Positions 24,049-33,503 are shown, counted from the first letter of the stretch. The stretch: 64,000 nucleotides of DNA from Gryllotalpicola ginsengisoli DSM 22003 (GCF_000419445.1 NZ_AULK01000005.1:186001-250000); one strand, 5' to 3'. Numbers and translations: made by a program. The notes: generated by a model not told the origin, from the letters alone.

Positions 24049-25413
24049 TTACTCGGCGAGCTCGGCGCGCACGACCTCGGCGAGGCGCTGCGCGTACGAC
24101 TTCGCGGCCTCGTCGTCCGCGGCCTCGACCATCACGCGGATCATCGGCTCCGTGCCGCTCGGGCGCAGCAGCACCCGGCCCGTCTCGCCGAGCTCCGCCT
24201 CGACGGCGGCGACCGCGTCGGCGATCGCCTGGTTGCCCGCGAAGCGGCCACGGTCGACGCCGCGCACGTTGATGAGCTCCTGCGGGAAGACGGTCATCAC
24301 CGAGGCCAACTCGGCCAGGGACTTGCCGGTGCGGGCCATCTCGGCCAGCAGGGTCAGCCCCGTCAGCGCGCCGTCGCCGGTGGTGGCGTGCTCGCTCAGG
24401 ATGACGTGGCCGGACTGCTCCCCGCCGATCGAGTAGCCCTCTTCGTTGATCTTCTCGAGCACGTACCGGTCACCGACTGCCGTGGTGACGACGTTGATGC
24501 CGTGCGCCTGCATGGCGCGGTGCAGGCCCAGGTTGCTCATGACGGTGGCCACCAGCGTGTCCTTCGCGAGCTTGCCCCGGTCCTTCAGCGACAGCGCGAG
24601 GATCGCCATGATCTGGTCGCCGGTGACCTCGACCCCGTTCGCGTCGACGGCGAGGCAGCGGTCCGCGTCACCGTCATGCGCGATGCCGACGTCGGCGCCG
24701 TGTTCCAGCACCGCCCGCTTCAGGTTGTCGATGTGCGTCGATCCGACGCCGTCGTTGATGTTGAGCCCGTCGGGATCGGCGCCGATGACCGTGACCTTCG
24801 CCCCGGCCAGCGCGAACGCCTCCGGCGACGTGCCGGCCGCGGCGCCGTTCGCGCAGTCGAGCACCACGTGCAGCCCGTCGAGCCGGTGCGGGAGCGCTTC
24901 GATGAGGTGCACGATGTAGCGGTCCTCACCGTCGGCGAAGCGACGGATGCGCCCCACGTCGCCGCCCGTCGGCGTCCACTTGGGCCGCCCGAGCGCCGCC
25001 TCGATGCGGTCCTCGACCACGTCGGGCAGCTTCGTTCCGCCCCGCGCGAAGATCTTGATGCCGTTGTCGGGCGCCGGGTTGTGCGAGGCGGAGATCATCA
25101 CGCCGAAGTCGGCGTTGATGTCGGAGATGAGGAAGGCCGTCGCGGGGGTCGGGATCACTCCGGCGTCGAGCACGTCGACACCGGAGGACGCCAACCCGGC
25201 CGCGACGGCCGAGACGAGGAATTCGCCGGAGATGCGGGGGTCGCGTGCGACCACCGCGACGGGGCGCTTCCCGGCGGCGCGCCGGGCATCGGCCTCACGG
25301 CCGGTGCCCAGCACGATGGCCGCGGCCTGCGCGACACCCAGTGCGAGATCCGCGGTGAGGATGTCGCCGTTCGCGAGTCCGCGAACGCCGTCGGTGCCGA
25401 ACAGGCGCGCCAT
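24049..25413 (-). CDS. glmM: Phosphoglucosamine mutase
   Basis: 454 residues. [15 protein letters not shown] starts the protein, the phosphoserine loop [14 protein letters not shown] puts the active Ser at residue 110, the metal loop is DGDADR, and the sugar loop GGEQSGH and phosphate loop [14 protein letters not shown] follow. It converts GlcN-6-P to GlcN-1-P for peptidoglycan, acting after GlmS. It follows rpsI by 32 bp on the same strand, a common actinobacterial order (rplM-rpsI-glmM). A 9-bp hairpin after the stop ends the unit. Confidence 0.97.
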   Translation of the reverse strand: MARLFGTDGVRGLANGDILTADLALGVAQAAAIVLGTGREADARRAAGKRPVAVVARDPRISGEFLVSAVAAGLASSGVDVLDAGVIPTPATAFLISDINADFGVMISASHNPAPDNGIKIFARGGTKLPDVVEDRIEAALGRPKWTPTGGDVGRIRRFADGEDRYIVHLIEALPHRLDGLHVVLDCANGAAAGTSPEAFALAGAKVTVIGADPDGLNINDGVGSTHIDNLKRAVLEHGADVGIAHDGDADRCLAVDANGVEVTGDQIMAILALSLKDRGKLAKDTLVATVMSNLGLHRAMQAHGINVVTTAVGDRYVLEKINEEGYSIGGEQSGHVILSEHATTGDGALTGLTLLAEMARTGKSLAELASVMTVFPQELINVRGVDRGRFAGNQAIADAVAAVEAELGETGRVLLRPSGTEPMIRVMVEAADDEAAKSYAQRLAEVVRAELAE

Positions 25414-25445
25414 TGCCGAAAAGACCCGGTAGCCCGTCGAAGCGC

Positions 25446-25925
25446 TTAGCGCTTCGAGAACTGCGAGGCCTTGCGGGCCTTCTTGAGACCGGCCTTCTTG
25501 CGCTCGGTGACGCGGGCGTCACGAGTGAGGAAGCCGGCCTTCTTGAGCGTCGCGCGGTTGTTCTCGCGGTCGATCTCGTTCAGGGCGCGGGCGATGGCGA
25601 GGCGCAGCGCGCCCGCCTGTCCCGAGGGGCCGCCACCGGTGATGCGGGCGACGACGTCGTAGGCGCCCTGCAGCTCCAGCACCTTGAAGGGGTCGGTGAT
25701 CAGCTGCTGGTGCAGCTTGTTGGGGAAGTAGTCCGCGAACGCGCGGCCGTTGACGGTGATCTCACCCGAGCCGGGGATGAGGCGGACGCGGGCGATGGCC
25801 TCCTTGCGGCGGCCCACCGCGGCGCCCGGCACGTTCAGCACTGCGCGAGGGGCGGCGGCCTCGGCGGCCGGGGTCTCGGTCGTGAAGCTCTCGGGAGCCT
25901 CGATCTGGTCAGCGATCTTTGCCAC
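25446..25925 (-). CDS. rpsI: 30S ribosomal protein S9
   Basis: 159 residues. The core starts at about residue 35 ([24 protein letters not shown]) and ends with the usual basic tail [12 protein letters not shown] that reaches the P-site tRNA. The N-terminal 30 residues are an Ala/Pro/Glu-rich extension, frequent in Actinobacteria. It is the second gene after rplM, with 39 bp between. Confidence 0.97.
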   Translation of the reverse strand: MAKIADQIEAPESFTTETPAAEAAAPRAVLNVPGAAVGRRKEAIARVRLIPGSGEITVNGRAFADYFPNKLHQQLITDPFKVLELQGAYDVVARITGGGPSGQAGALRLAIARALNEIDRENNRATLKKAGFLTRDARVTERKKAGLKKARKASQFSKR

Positions 25926-25964
25926 TTGATTCAGTCCTTAAGAAGTCTTGTCGAGGTCCGGCGC

Positions 25965-26411
25965 CTACTGGGCGACCTGCGGGAAGGTGTACGGCTTCGG
26001 CTGCTGTGCAGCGTGCGGGTGCTGGGGGCCGGCGTAGACCTTGAGCTTGCCCAGCTGCTGGCGACCCAGCGTGTTCTTCGGCAGCATGCCGCGAACGGCC
26101 TTCTCGACGGCACGGACCGGGTTCTTCTCGAGGAGCTCGGCGTAGGTCACGGCCTTCAGACCACCCGGGTAGCCGGAGTGGCGGTACGCCTTCTTCTGCT
26201 CGGCCTTCTGACCGGTGAGGGCGACCTTGTCGGCGTTGATGATGATGACGAAATCGCCCGTGTCGATGTGCGGGGCGAACGTCGGCTTGTTCTTGCCGCG
26301 GAGGATCGCGGCGGCGTGGCTGGCCAGGCGGCCGAGCACCACGTCAGTGGCGTCGATGACGACCCAGTCGCGCTGGATCTCGCCGGCCTTGGGGGTGTAA
26401 GTGCGCGTCAC
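25965..26411 (-). CDS. rplM: 50S ribosomal protein L13
   Basis: 148 residues, normal length. It starts with [20 protein letters not shown] and contains [20 protein letters not shown] and [24 protein letters not shown]. The GTG at 26411 is chosen because it gives the family N-terminus; the frame stays open upstream but is not L13-like. The ribosome site is poor (AGAAAG about 13 nt away). Transcription comes from the promoter at 26554-26582, which gives a leader of about 140 nt. Confidence 0.97.
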   Translation of the reverse strand: MTRTYTPKAGEIQRDWVVIDATDVVLGRLASHAAAILRGKNKPTFAPHIDTGDFVIIINADKVALTGQKAEQKKAYRHSGYPGGLKAVTYAELLEKNPVRAVEKAVRGMLPKNTLGRQQLGKLKVYAGPQHPHAAQQPKPYTFPQVAQ

Positions 26412-26523
26412 AGTAGTGGCTGCTTTCTTGTCGGAGTTGGATGGTCGTGAATCCCGCTCCCGTCGGGAGTTCCCACTCGGATCGAGACGGAACGCCACAG
26501 GTGGAGGGCTCAACTTCGGATAC

Positions 26524-26582
26524 CGCGCGGCAGGCGCACGACACCAAAGATCGATCCTACGCGAGGGCCGCCGAATGGGCAA
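26524..26582 (-). promoter_or_regulatory. rplM-rpsI promoter and conserved initial leader
   Basis: On the minus strand TTGCCC (26577-26582) and TAGGAT (26554-26559) are 17 bp apart. Directly after the -10 comes GATCTTTGGTGTC, which also follows the -10-like TATGAT upstream of infA (34196-34201). Over 29 bp from the -10 the two agree at 24 positions. Confidence 0.7.
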
Positions 26583-26661
26583 ACCGGCACCGCTCTCCCA
26601 ATGTTCACCTCCCGTCCACTCGAGAGCACCGGCAGGAAACCCGGCTGCGCAAGACCGTGTC

Positions 26662-26667
26662 TACGTT
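26662..26667 (+). promoter_or_regulatory. -10 box of the neuA-neuB fusion gene (leaderless)
   Basis: TACGTT, 6 nt before the ATG at 26674. It also decides that start among several possible ones. Confidence 0.45.
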
Positions 26668-26673
26668 GAGCGG

Positions 26674-28281
26674 ATGCACCGCTCAAACCCCGACCGGAAC
26701 CCGACGGTCGTCGCCGTGATCCCGGCGCGAGCCGGATCCCGCGGGGTGCCCGACAAGAACCTGCAGCCCGTCGGCGGCGTCCCGCTGATCGCCCGTGCGG
26801 TGGGCTCGGCCCTGACCGCCCGGTTGATCGACCGGGTCGTGGTCTCCACCGACGGCGACGCCATCGCGCAGGCCTCGAGCGCCGCGGGAGCCGAGGTCGT
26901 CCGGCGGCCATCCCAGCTTGCGAGCGACACGGCCTCGAGCGAGGCCGCGCTGCTGCACGCCCTCGATGAGCTCGAGTCACGAGGCATCCGTGCCGACGTT
27001 CTCGTCTTCATCCAGGCGACCAGCCCGTTCATCGCCCCGGAAGATCTGGATGCCGCCATCGGCCGCATCCTCAGCGGCGAGTCCGATGTGGTCCTCGCCG
27101 CCGCCGAGTCGCATGCATTCCTGTGGCGGCTGGGTGAGAATGGCGCCGAAGCAATCAACCACGACGCGTCATTCCGCCCGCGCCGGCAGGACCGCGAGGC
27201 CCAGTACGTCGAAACCGGCGCCTTCTACGTGATGCGCGTCGACGGGTTCCGCGCGGCCGGCTTCCGGTTCTTCGGCCGCATCGGCATCGCCGTCACCGAC
27301 GAACGCCACTCGATCGAGATCGACACCCCCGAGCAATTGCTCATCGCCGACGCCATCGCCACCAGCACGGCGACGGCCCGACCCCGCCCCATCAACGAAA
27401 GGCAAGCCATGACCGTTCGCATCGGACGCCACGCCGTCGGAAACGACCAGCCCGTCTACGTCATCGGCGAGATCGGACTCAATCACAACGGCGATGTCGA
27501 GATCGCCAAGCAGCTCATCGACGTCGCCGCCGACGCCGGAGCGCAAGCGGTGAAGTTCCAGAAGCGCACCCCGTCGATCTCCACTCCCGAGCACATGAAG
27601 AACACTCCGCGCTCGACGCCCTGGGGCGAGATGACCTACCTCGAGTACCGCTACCGCGTCGAGTTCGACCGCGACCAGTACATCGAGATCGGCGACTACG
27701 CCACTCTGCGCGGGCTCGACTGGTTCGCGTCGCCGTGGGATGTCCCGTCCGTGGCCTTCCTCGAGGACCTGAACGTGTGCGCGTACAAGGTGGCCTCGGC
27801 ATCCGTCACCGACCTCGAGCTGCTCGACGCGATCGCCGCCACCGGCAAGCCCGTCATCCTCTCCACCGGCATGTCCACCCTCGAGCAGATCGACGCGGCC
27901 GTCGCTCGGTTCGACGCCGACAAGCTCGTGCTGCTGCACGCCACCTCGACGTACCCGCTGCCCGCGGAGGAGGCGAACCTGCGGATGATCAACACGCTCA
28001 AGGAGCGCTACGCGGGCACGCCCGTCGGGTATTCGGGCCACGAGCCGGGCCTGCAGATCTCCCTCGCCGCGGTCGCGCTCGGCGCGGTGGCGGTCGAGCG
28101 CCACATCACCCTGGATCGCACCATGTGGGGCAGCGACCACGCCGCGTCGCTCGAGCCGCACGGTCTCGACAACCTGGTGCGCGACATCCGCATCATCGAG
28201 CAGGCCATGGGCGACGGCGTGAAGCGCGTGATGCCCGGCGAAGAGGCCCCGATGGCCAAGCTGCGCCGCGTGGGGGCATAG
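26674..28281 (+). CDS. Fused acylneuraminate cytidylyltransferase / N-acetylneuraminate synthase-like protein
   Basis: 535 residues. Residues 1-235 are a CMP-sialate synthetase-like domain (VVAVIPARAGSRGVPDKNL, then FIQATSPF and VETGAFYVMR). Residues from about 246 are a NeuB-like TIM barrel (YVIGEIGLNHNGD, GAQAVKFQKRT, VILSTGMST, HATSTYPLP, GYSGHEPG). The C-terminal SAF (antifreeze-like) domain of usual NeuB proteins is absent: it ends right after EEAPMAKLRRVGA. No stop separates the halves. An ATG at 27409 with AAAGG before it could also start the NeuB half alone. Expected role: make and activate a nonulosonic (sialic-like) acid for the cell surface. Confidence 0.85.
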   Translation: MHRSNPDRNPTVVAVIPARAGSRGVPDKNLQPVGGVPLIARAVGSALTARLIDRVVVSTDGDAIAQASSAAGAEVVRRPSQLASDTASSEAALLHALDELESRGIRADVLVFIQATSPFIAPEDLDAAIGRILSGESDVVLAAAESHAFLWRLGENGAEAINHDASFRPRRQDREAQYVETGAFYVMRVDGFRAAGFRFFGRIGIAVTDERHSIEIDTPEQLLIADAIATSTATARPRPINERQAMTVRIGRHAVGNDQPVYVIGEIGLNHNGDVEIAKQLIDVAADAGAQAVKFQKRTPSISTPEHMKNTPRSTPWGEMTYLEYRYRVEFDRDQYIEIGDYATLRGLDWFASPWDVPSVAFLEDLNVCAYKVASASVTDLELLDAIAATGKPVILSTGMSTLEQIDAAVARFDADKLVLLHATSTYPLPAEEANLRMINTLKERYAGTPVGYSGHEPGLQISLAAVALGAVAVERHITLDRTMWGSDHAASLEPHGLDNLVRDIRIIEQAMGDGVKRVMPGEEAPMAKLRRVGA

Positions 28282-28286
28282 CGCAC

Positions 28287-29582
28287 GTGGCACGACGTCG
28301 CATCCTCGGCATCGTCGACTCGGACTCGTACGTCAAGTGGGGTGCCGCTCTGCTTGCCGACCTGCCGCCGGACTGGGAGGTCGCACTGACTCTGGTGGCC
28401 TCACGCCTGGCGGCCAGCGACGTGCAGGTCGCGGGCGCCCTCGCCGGCACCCCGTTCCGTCCGGCCGACGTGCCGAGGGCGACGCTGCTGGAGATCATCG
28501 CGCGGTTGCGCGCCGATCCGGTCGACGCCGTCTTCGTGGCCACCAGCGGCGCGGCCTCCGAGGCGGTGATCACCGCGCTCACGCTGGAACTATCGCCGCG
28601 ACCGGTCATCATGACGGGGCTGCCGGGCATCTCTTCGCCCGCCAAGTACAAGGGGCTGTTTCGGCGGGCGCAGGCCGACATGTTCGTGCTGCACAGTCAC
28701 CGCGAGGTGCGCGAGTACCGCGAGCTCGCGGCGCAGCGCGGCATGACGCACACCTTCGGTCTGGCCACGCTGCCGTTCCTGGAACACGTCCGGGTGCACT
28801 CGGCGCCGGTGCGCGACAGCATCGTCTTCGCCGCTCAGCCCACCATCCCGTTCCATCGCGAGGACCGCGAACTCGTCATGGGCTGGCTCGTCGAGACGGC
28901 CCGCGCCCACCCCGACCTGCGCGTCGTCGTCAAGGTGCGGGCGCTGGCGGGCGAGCGGCAGACGCATCACGAACGGCACCCGTACGCCGGTCTGGTGCCG
29001 CAGGACGCCCCGGCGAACCTCGTCGTCGAAGGCGGTTCGATGGCCGAGCACCTCGCGCGAGCGGTCGGGTTCGTCACGATCAGCTCGACGGCGGCGCTCG
29101 AGGCGATCGCGGCCGACGTGCCGAGCATCGTCCTCACCGACTTCGGCGTCTCCGGCGCGCTCATCAACGAGGTGTTCGTCGGCAGCGGACTGCTGGCGTC
29201 GTCGCGAGACCTGATCGCCGCCCGCTTCCACACCGTCGACCCCGTGTGGCGTGCGCAGAACTACTTCCACCCCGAGTCGGAGAACGACTGGCAGGAACGC
29301 CTCGAGGAATTCGCGTTGCTGCGCGACGCGGGTGCACTGCCCGACCGCCCGTCGCAGCGCCGCAGCAAGGGCGGATGGCTGCGCCGCGCCTGGGATCGCA
29401 AACGCGCCTTCGGCCCGCACGACCACACGCTCACGGGGTACATCGCCGCGGGCATCGGCTACCCCTACCTGATCGTGCGCCGCCGCCTGCGCGACCTCAC
29501 CCGGCAGAGGCGCGACGCGGTTCCGGGGAGCGAGGCGCCGGTGGCCGAGGCATCCGTCACAGCACCCGCCGGGCGCGGGTAG
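28287..29582 (+). CDS. DUF6716-like putative glycosyltransferase
   Basis: 431 residues, likely soluble. It starts with RRRILGIVDSDSYVKWGAALL and contains LFRRAQADMFVLHSHREVREY, then GSMAEHLARAVGFVTISSTAALEAIAADVPSIVLTDFG in pieces, the glycosyltransferase-B-like sugar nucleotide region. The C-terminus is basic (RRSKGGWLRRAWDRKRAFG). It starts 5 bp after the NeuA-NeuB fusion, so it probably transfers the activated sugar to a surface acceptor (inference). GTG start without an SD, probably coupled to the upstream stop. Its 3' end overlaps the 3' end of truA by 26 bp. Confidence 0.72.
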   Translation: MARRRILGIVDSDSYVKWGAALLADLPPDWEVALTLVASRLAASDVQVAGALAGTPFRPADVPRATLLEIIARLRADPVDAVFVATSGAASEAVITALTLELSPRPVIMTGLPGISSPAKYKGLFRRAQADMFVLHSHREVREYRELAAQRGMTHTFGLATLPFLEHVRVHSAPVRDSIVFAAQPTIPFHREDRELVMGWLVETARAHPDLRVVVKVRALAGERQTHHERHPYAGLVPQDAPANLVVEGGSMAEHLARAVGFVTISSTAALEAIAADVPSIVLTDFGVSGALINEVFVGSGLLASSRDLIAARFHTVDPVWRAQNYFHPESENDWQERLEEFALLRDAGALPDRPSQRRSKGGWLRRAWDRKRAFGPHDHTLTGYIAAGIGYPYLIVRRRLRDLTRQRRDAVPGSEAPVAEASVTAPAGRG

Positions 29583-30429
29583 CCGCCGCACGCTCGGCGA
29601 GTTCGTCGTCGGGAGGGTATTCGACCGCGACCAGCGTGAGCCCCTTCGCCGGCATGACCTTGAAGGCGCTGGTGCGCGCGCCGACGTCGAGAATGAGGGC
29701 GAGATCGGATGCCGCGAGCCGGCCCTCCCCGACGGCGACGCATCCCCCGACCAGAGCCCGCACCATACTGTGGCAGAACGCGTCGGCGACCGCCCGCGCG
29801 ATCAACACGCCCTCTGCGTCGCGGTGCCAGTCGAACTCCTGCAGCGTCCGGATGGTCGTCGCCCCGTCGCGCGGCTTGCAGAACGCGGCGAAGTCGTGCA
29901 GGCCGATGAGAGCGCGTGCCGCGGCGTCCATCGCCGACTCGTCGAGTGGCGCCGGCCACCAGACGGTGCGATGGCGCTGCGCAGGGTCGCGGGTCTCGAC
30001 GCGGTCGCTGACGCGGTACTCATAACGGCGCGCAGTGGCCGAGAACCGGGCGTCGAAGCCGGCGGGTGCGATCCGTCCCCGCTTCACCACGACGTCGGTG
30101 CTCGCGCCCAGGATTCCGTTCAGCCGGTACGCGACCGCGGCGCCCGCATCGGAAGCCGACTCGGCGCCGATCCGCACGTGCCGCAGGGAACGCACCTGCT
30201 CGGCGGTCAGGTCGAGATGCACGACCTGGGCTGCCGCATGCACCCCCGCATCCGTGCGCCCGGCGACCACCAGGGTCGGGGCCGGCGGCGTGCGCCGGAA
30301 CAGCACGGCGAGGCCCTCCTCGAGCACGCCCTGCACCGTGCGCAGCCGCGGCTGGCGCGCCCACCCGCTGAAGCCAGTGCCGTCATAGGCGAGATCGAGG
30401 CGCACGCGGGTGACGGTCTCGTCGCTCAT
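29557..30429 (-). CDS. truA: tRNA pseudouridine(38-40) synthase TruA
   Basis: 290 residues. RVRLDLAYDGTGFSGWARQP starts the fold, the catalytic Asp is in VAGRTDAGVHA, and FCHSMVRALVGGCVAVGEGR is the usual C-terminal motif. It makes pseudouridine at positions 38-40 of the tRNA anticodon arm. The ATG at 30429 is chosen because TACCAT lies 7 nt upstream and there is no SD; an in-frame ATG at 30438 lies inside that box. Convergent 26-bp overlap with the DUF6716 gene. Confidence 0.95.
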   Translation of the reverse strand: MSDETVTRVRLDLAYDGTGFSGWARQPRLRTVQGVLEEGLAVLFRRTPPAPTLVVAGRTDAGVHAAAQVVHLDLTAEQVRSLRHVRIGAESASDAGAAVAYRLNGILGASTDVVVKRGRIAPAGFDARFSATARRYEYRVSDRVETRDPAQRHRTVWWPAPLDESAMDAAARALIGLHDFAAFCKPRDGATTIRTLQEFDWHRDAEGVLIARAVADAFCHSMVRALVGGCVAVGEGRLAASDLALILDVGARTSAFKVMPAKGLTLVAVEYPPDDELAERAAATRARRVL

Positions 30430-30436
30430 CGCGCCC

Positions 30437-30442
30437 ATGGTA
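30437..30442 (-). promoter_or_regulatory. -10 box of truA (leaderless)
   Basis: Minus-strand TACCAT with 7 nt to the ATG. Confidence 0.5.
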
Positions 30443-30460
30443 GCGACGCCCGCCGGCGCA

Positions 30461-30859
30461 TCACTCGGCCCAGGCATCGCCGTCGACATAGAGCCACGAG
30501 CCCTCCTCGCGCACGAAACGGCTCGTCTCGTGCAAGACACCCCGCTCGGAGCCCCGACGCCACACAGCGCGGAACTCGACGTCACAGGTCCGGTCGAACG
30601 GACCTCCGCCGCGGCTTCCCAGCACATCGAGTCGCCGCCACACCGTGCCGTCGTCGAGACCGAGCGGTGGGGCGGGTCGCGTCGACGGGTGCCACGTGCG
30701 CAGCACGTAGTCCACGTCGCCGAGGGCGAAGGCGCAGTAGCGCGAGCGCATCAGCTGCTCCGCGGTGGCCGCTCGCACGTCGCCGCGGAGCAGGGGCGCG
30801 CAGCACTCGCCGTAGCTCATTCCGGTTCCGCAAGGGCACCGAGACGCGTCATCCGTCAT
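30461..30859 (-). CDS. YchJ-family SEC-C motif protein
   Basis: 132 residues. The N-terminal SEC-C zinc motif is CPCGTGMSYGECCAPLL, followed by the YchJ core AEQLMRSRYCAFALGDVDYVLRTWHPSTRP and WLYVDGDA at the end (NTF2-like fold). Such UPF0225 proteins bind zinc; their role is unknown. The ATG at 30859 is preferred over one 7 codons upstream because TACGGT lies exactly 7 nt before it. It stands between truA and rplQ. Confidence 0.88.
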   Translation of the reverse strand: MTDDASRCPCGTGMSYGECCAPLLRGDVRAATAEQLMRSRYCAFALGDVDYVLRTWHPSTRPAPPLGLDDGTVWRRLDVLGSRGGGPFDRTCDVEFRAVWRRGSERGVLHETSRFVREEGSWLYVDGDAWAE

Positions 30860-30866
30860 CTCGATC

Positions 30867-30872
30867 ACCGTA
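30867..30872 (-). promoter_or_regulatory. -10 box of the YchJ-like gene (leaderless)
   Basis: Minus-strand TACGGT with 7 nt to the ATG at 30859. Confidence 0.5.
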
Positions 30873-30883
30873 CCCGTCACGCG

Positions 30884-30920
30884 CGAACGCCCCGCGACCT
30901 TTTCGGGTGCGGGGCGTTCG
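30884..30920 (-). terminator. Terminator of the alpha operon
   Basis: CGAACGCCCCGC and GCGGGGCGTTCG arms (12 bp, perfect) around a 13-nt loop, 17 bp after the rplQ stop and 12 bp before the next promoter. Confidence 0.8.
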
Positions 30921-30936
30921 TCTGGCGGGGTGCGGT

Positions 30937-31524
30937 TCAGCGCTCGGCGTCTTCGGCGGCGGGCTCGACCGTCGCGTCCTCGGCGTCGACCTCGGCCTCA
31001 GCGGCTTCGTTCGCCTCGGCGGCCGCTTCCTCCTCGGCGACCTCGGCCGCGACGTCCTCCTGCAGCTCGGCCTCGGCCGGGGCCGCGGCGGCCTCGGTCT
31101 CCTCGGCCGGCTCCTCGACGGGGGCGGAGGCCGCGGCGGGCTTCGCCTTCTTGACCTTCGGCGTGACCGGCTCGAGCACGAGCTCGATCACGGCCATGGG
31201 AGCGTTGTCGCCCTTGCGGAAGCCGGTCTTGACGATGCGCGTGTAGCCGCCCTCGCGATCGGCGACGAGCGGAGCGATCTGGGTGAACAGCTCGTGCACC
31301 ACCGACTTGTCCTTGATCGTGGCCAGCACGCGACGGCGGGCGTGCAGGTCGCCGCGCTTCGCGAACGTGATCAAGCGCTCGGCGAGCGGACGCAGGCGCT
31401 TGGCCTTGGCCTCGGTCGTCTGGATCGACTTGTGGGTGAACAGGCTGGCCGCCAGGTTCGCGAGCAGCAGGCGCTCGTGGGCGGGACCGCCTCCGAGGCG
31501 GGGGCCCTTGGTGGGCTTAGGCAT
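30937..31524 (-). CDS. rplQ: 50S ribosomal protein L17
   Basis: 195 residues; the conserved part is residues 1 to about 120 ([39 protein letters not shown]). The remaining 75 residues form an Ala/Glu-rich acidic tail, longer than in most bacteria, of a kind frequent in high-GC Actinobacteria. Last gene of the alpha operon, 48 bp after rpoA, followed by a strong hairpin. Confidence 0.97.
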   Translation of the reverse strand: MPKPTKGPRLGGGPAHERLLLANLAASLFTHKSIQTTEAKAKRLRPLAERLITFAKRGDLHARRRVLATIKDKSVVHELFTQIAPLVADREGGYTRIVKTGFRKGDNAPMAVIELVLEPVTPKVKKAKPAAASAPVEEPAEETEAAAAPAEAELQEDVAAEVAEEEAAAEANEAAEAEVDAEDATVEPAAEDAER

Positions 31525-31572
31525 TGTGTTTCTCCGTGGGTGAAAAGGGTGGTGGCCTGTGGGTCGAGAAGA

Positions 31573-32559
31573 CTAGTTCTCGTCCTCGAAGCCGCTGTAG
31601 AAGTGGGCGCCGTCGAACCCGGGGACCGAGTCCTTCAGGGACAGGCCCATCTCCGTCAGCTTCTCCTTGACCTCATCCACCGACTTCTGGCCGAAGTTGC
31701 GGATGTTCATGAGCTGCGTCTCCGAGAGGGAGACCAGCTCGCTGACGGTGTTGATGCCCTCGCGCTTGAGGCAGTTGTAGGAGCGAACCGAGAGGTCGAG
31801 ATCCTCGATGGGCATCGACAGCTCGGAGCTGAGCACGGCGTCGACCGGGGCGGGGCCGATCTCGATGCCCTCGGCCTGGTTGTTCAGCTCGCGGGCGAGT
31901 CCGAACAGCTCGACCAGCGTCTTGCCGGCCGAGGCCAGGGCGTCACGGGGGCTGATCGCGGGCTTGGTCTCGACGTCGACGACCAGACGGTCGAAGTCGG
32001 TGCGCTCACCGGCGCGCGTCGCCTCGACGCGGTAGGTGACCTTGAGCACCGGCGAGTAGATCGAGTCGACCGGGATCTGCCCGGCCTCGCTGAATTCGCT
32101 GCGGTTCTGCTGCGCCGAAACGTAGCCGCGGCCGCGCTCGATGGTGAGTTCGATCTCGAGCTTGGCCTTGTCGTTCAGGGTCGCGATGACGAGCTCGGGG
32201 TTGTGGATCTCCACGCCGGCCGGGGCGGAGATGTCGGCCGCGGTGACCTCGCCCGCGCCCTGCTTGCGCAGGTAGGCGGTGATGGGCTCGTCGTGCTCGC
32301 TCGAGACGACCAGGCCCTTGATGTTCAGGATGATCTCGGTGACATCCTCTTTGACGCCCGGCACCGTGCTGAACTCGTGCAGCACGCCGTCGATGCGGAT
32401 GCTTGTGACCGCGGCGCCCGGGATCGACGACAGCAGCGTGCGGCGGAGCGAGTTGCCGAGGGTGTACCCGAAGCCCGGCTCGAGCGGCTCGATGACGAAC
32501 CGCGAACGGTGCTCCGAGATCGGCTCCTCGGTCAGAGTAGGACGCTGTGCAATGAGCAC
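31573..32559 (-). CDS. rpoA: DNA-directed RNA polymerase subunit alpha
   Basis: 328 residues. The amino-terminal dimerisation domain (about 1-230) includes [31 protein letters not shown]; the carboxy-terminal domain (about 250-310) includes [23 protein letters not shown] and [14 protein letters not shown], the UP-element and activator contact surface. The GTG start follows AAAGGA. A 12-bp hairpin lies between rpsK and this gene, in the place where rpsD normally sits. Confidence 0.98.
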   Translation of the reverse strand: MLIAQRPTLTEEPISEHRSRFVIEPLEPGFGYTLGNSLRRTLLSSIPGAAVTSIRIDGVLHEFSTVPGVKEDVTEIILNIKGLVVSSEHDEPITAYLRKQGAGEVTAADISAPAGVEIHNPELVIATLNDKAKLEIELTIERGRGYVSAQQNRSEFSEAGQIPVDSIYSPVLKVTYRVEATRAGERTDFDRLVVDVETKPAISPRDALASAGKTLVELFGLARELNNQAEGIEIGPAPVDAVLSSELSMPIEDLDLSVRSYNCLKREGINTVSELVSLSETQLMNIRNFGQKSVDEVKEKLTEMGLSLKDSVPGFDGAHFYSGFEDEN

Positions 32560-32577
32560 TGTTGATTCCTTTCGGCT

Positions 32578-32599
32578 AAGAGTCCGCTATATGACTCTT
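32578..32599. promoter_or_regulatory. Inverted repeat upstream of rpoA
   Basis: AAGAGTC and GACTCTT arms (7 bp, perfect) around an A/T-rich 8-nt centre, just upstream of the AAAGGA ribosome site of rpoA. It could fold in the message and affect rpoA translation. Confidence 0.35.
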
Positions 32600-32639
32600 G
32601 CGTGAGTGAAGGTGTTGAGTTGTGTGAAGAGCGACCGAT

Positions 32640-32669
32640 CACGGATGCCCCGGCGGCGGGGCATCCGTG
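32640..32669 (-). terminator. Intra-operon hairpin between rpsK and rpoA
   Basis: CACGGATGCCCC and GGGGCATCCGTG arms (12 bp, perfect) with a 6-nt loop, 16 bp after rpsK. It may be a partial terminator or a processing/stability element; no strong promoter was seen after it. Confidence 0.6.
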
Positions 32670-32684
32670 TCGACAGAGTCCTAG

Positions 32685-33086
32685 TTAGACGCGGCGGCGC
32701 TTCGGCGGGCGGGCGCCGTTGTGAGCCTGGGGCGTCACGTCGGTGATGCTGCCGACCTCGAGGCCGGCGGCCTGGAGCGAGCGGATAGCGGTCTCGCGGC
32801 CCGAGCCCGGGCCCTTGACGAAGACGTCGACCTTCTTCATGCCGTGCTCCTGAGCCTGGCGCGCAGCCGACTCGGCGGCGAGCTGGGCGGCGAACGGGGT
32901 CGACTTGCGCGAGCCCTTGAAGCCGACGCCACCGGAGGAGGCCCAGCTGATCACAGCACCGCTCGTGTCGGTGATCGACACGATCGTGTTGTTGAAGGTG
33001 CTCTTGATGTGGGCCTGGCCCACGGCGATGTTCTTCTTCTCCTTGCGGCGCGGCTTACGCGCGGCAGCCGTCTTAGGTGCAGCCAT
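32685..33086 (-). CDS. rpsK: 30S ribosomal protein S11
   Basis: 133 residues. After a basic N-terminal lead ([28 protein letters not shown] in parts), the conserved core [26 protein letters not shown] and the C-terminal [17 protein letters not shown] are present. It is a platform protein of the small subunit. It follows rpsM by 36 bp and precedes rpoA without the usual rpsD in between. Confidence 0.98.
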   Translation of the reverse strand: MAAPKTAAARKPRRKEKKNIAVGQAHIKSTFNNTIVSITDTSGAVISWASSGGVGFKGSRKSTPFAAQLAAESAARQAQEHGMKKVDVFVKGPGSGRETAIRSLQAAGLEVGSITDVTPQAHNGARPPKRRRV

Positions 33087-33122
33087 TTGTGTCTATCTCT
33101 CCTGAATCCCTGGGGCCCGCGG

Positions 33123-33503
33123 TTACTTGCGGCCGGCCTTCTTCTTGCCGGCGACGGTGCGCTTCGGACCCTTGCGGGTGCGCGCGTTCGTCTTGGTGCG
33201 CTGACCGCGCACCGGGAGGCCGCGGCGGTGACGCAGACCCTGGTAGGAGCCGATCTCGACCTTGCGGCGGATGTCGGCCTGCACCTCACGGCGAAGGTCG
33301 CCCTCCACCTTGAAGTTGCCCTCGATGTAGTCGCGGAGCGCGACCAGCTGGTCGTCGGTGAGGTCCTTGACCCGGATGTCGCCCGAGATGCCGGTGGCGG
33401 CGAGGGTCTGAAGCGACCGCGTGCGGCCGACACCGTAGATGTACGTCAGTGCGATCTCCACGCGCTTCTCGCGCGGGATGTCGACGCCTGCAAGACGTGC
33501 CAT
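33123..33503 (-). CDS. rpsM: 30S ribosomal protein S13
   Basis: 126 residues. [24 protein letters not shown] is the N-terminus and [29 protein letters not shown] the C-terminal tRNA- and rRNA-contacting part (quoted in pieces). The ATG at 33503 is the family start; an open frame upstream is not conserved. First S-protein of the alpha operon, 179 bp after rpmJ. Confidence 0.97.
   Translation of the reverse strand: MARLAGVDIPREKRVEIALTYIYGVGRTRSLQTLAATGISGDIRVKDLTDDQLVALRDYIEGNFKVEGDLRREVQADIRRKVEIGSYQGLRHRRGLPVRGQRTKTNARTRKGPKRTVAGKKKAGRK

Noticed and set aside
29770-32565. Plus-strand open frame of 931 codons
   Set aside because: It covers truA, the YchJ-like gene, rplQ and rpoA in antisense and has the composition of a shadow frame.
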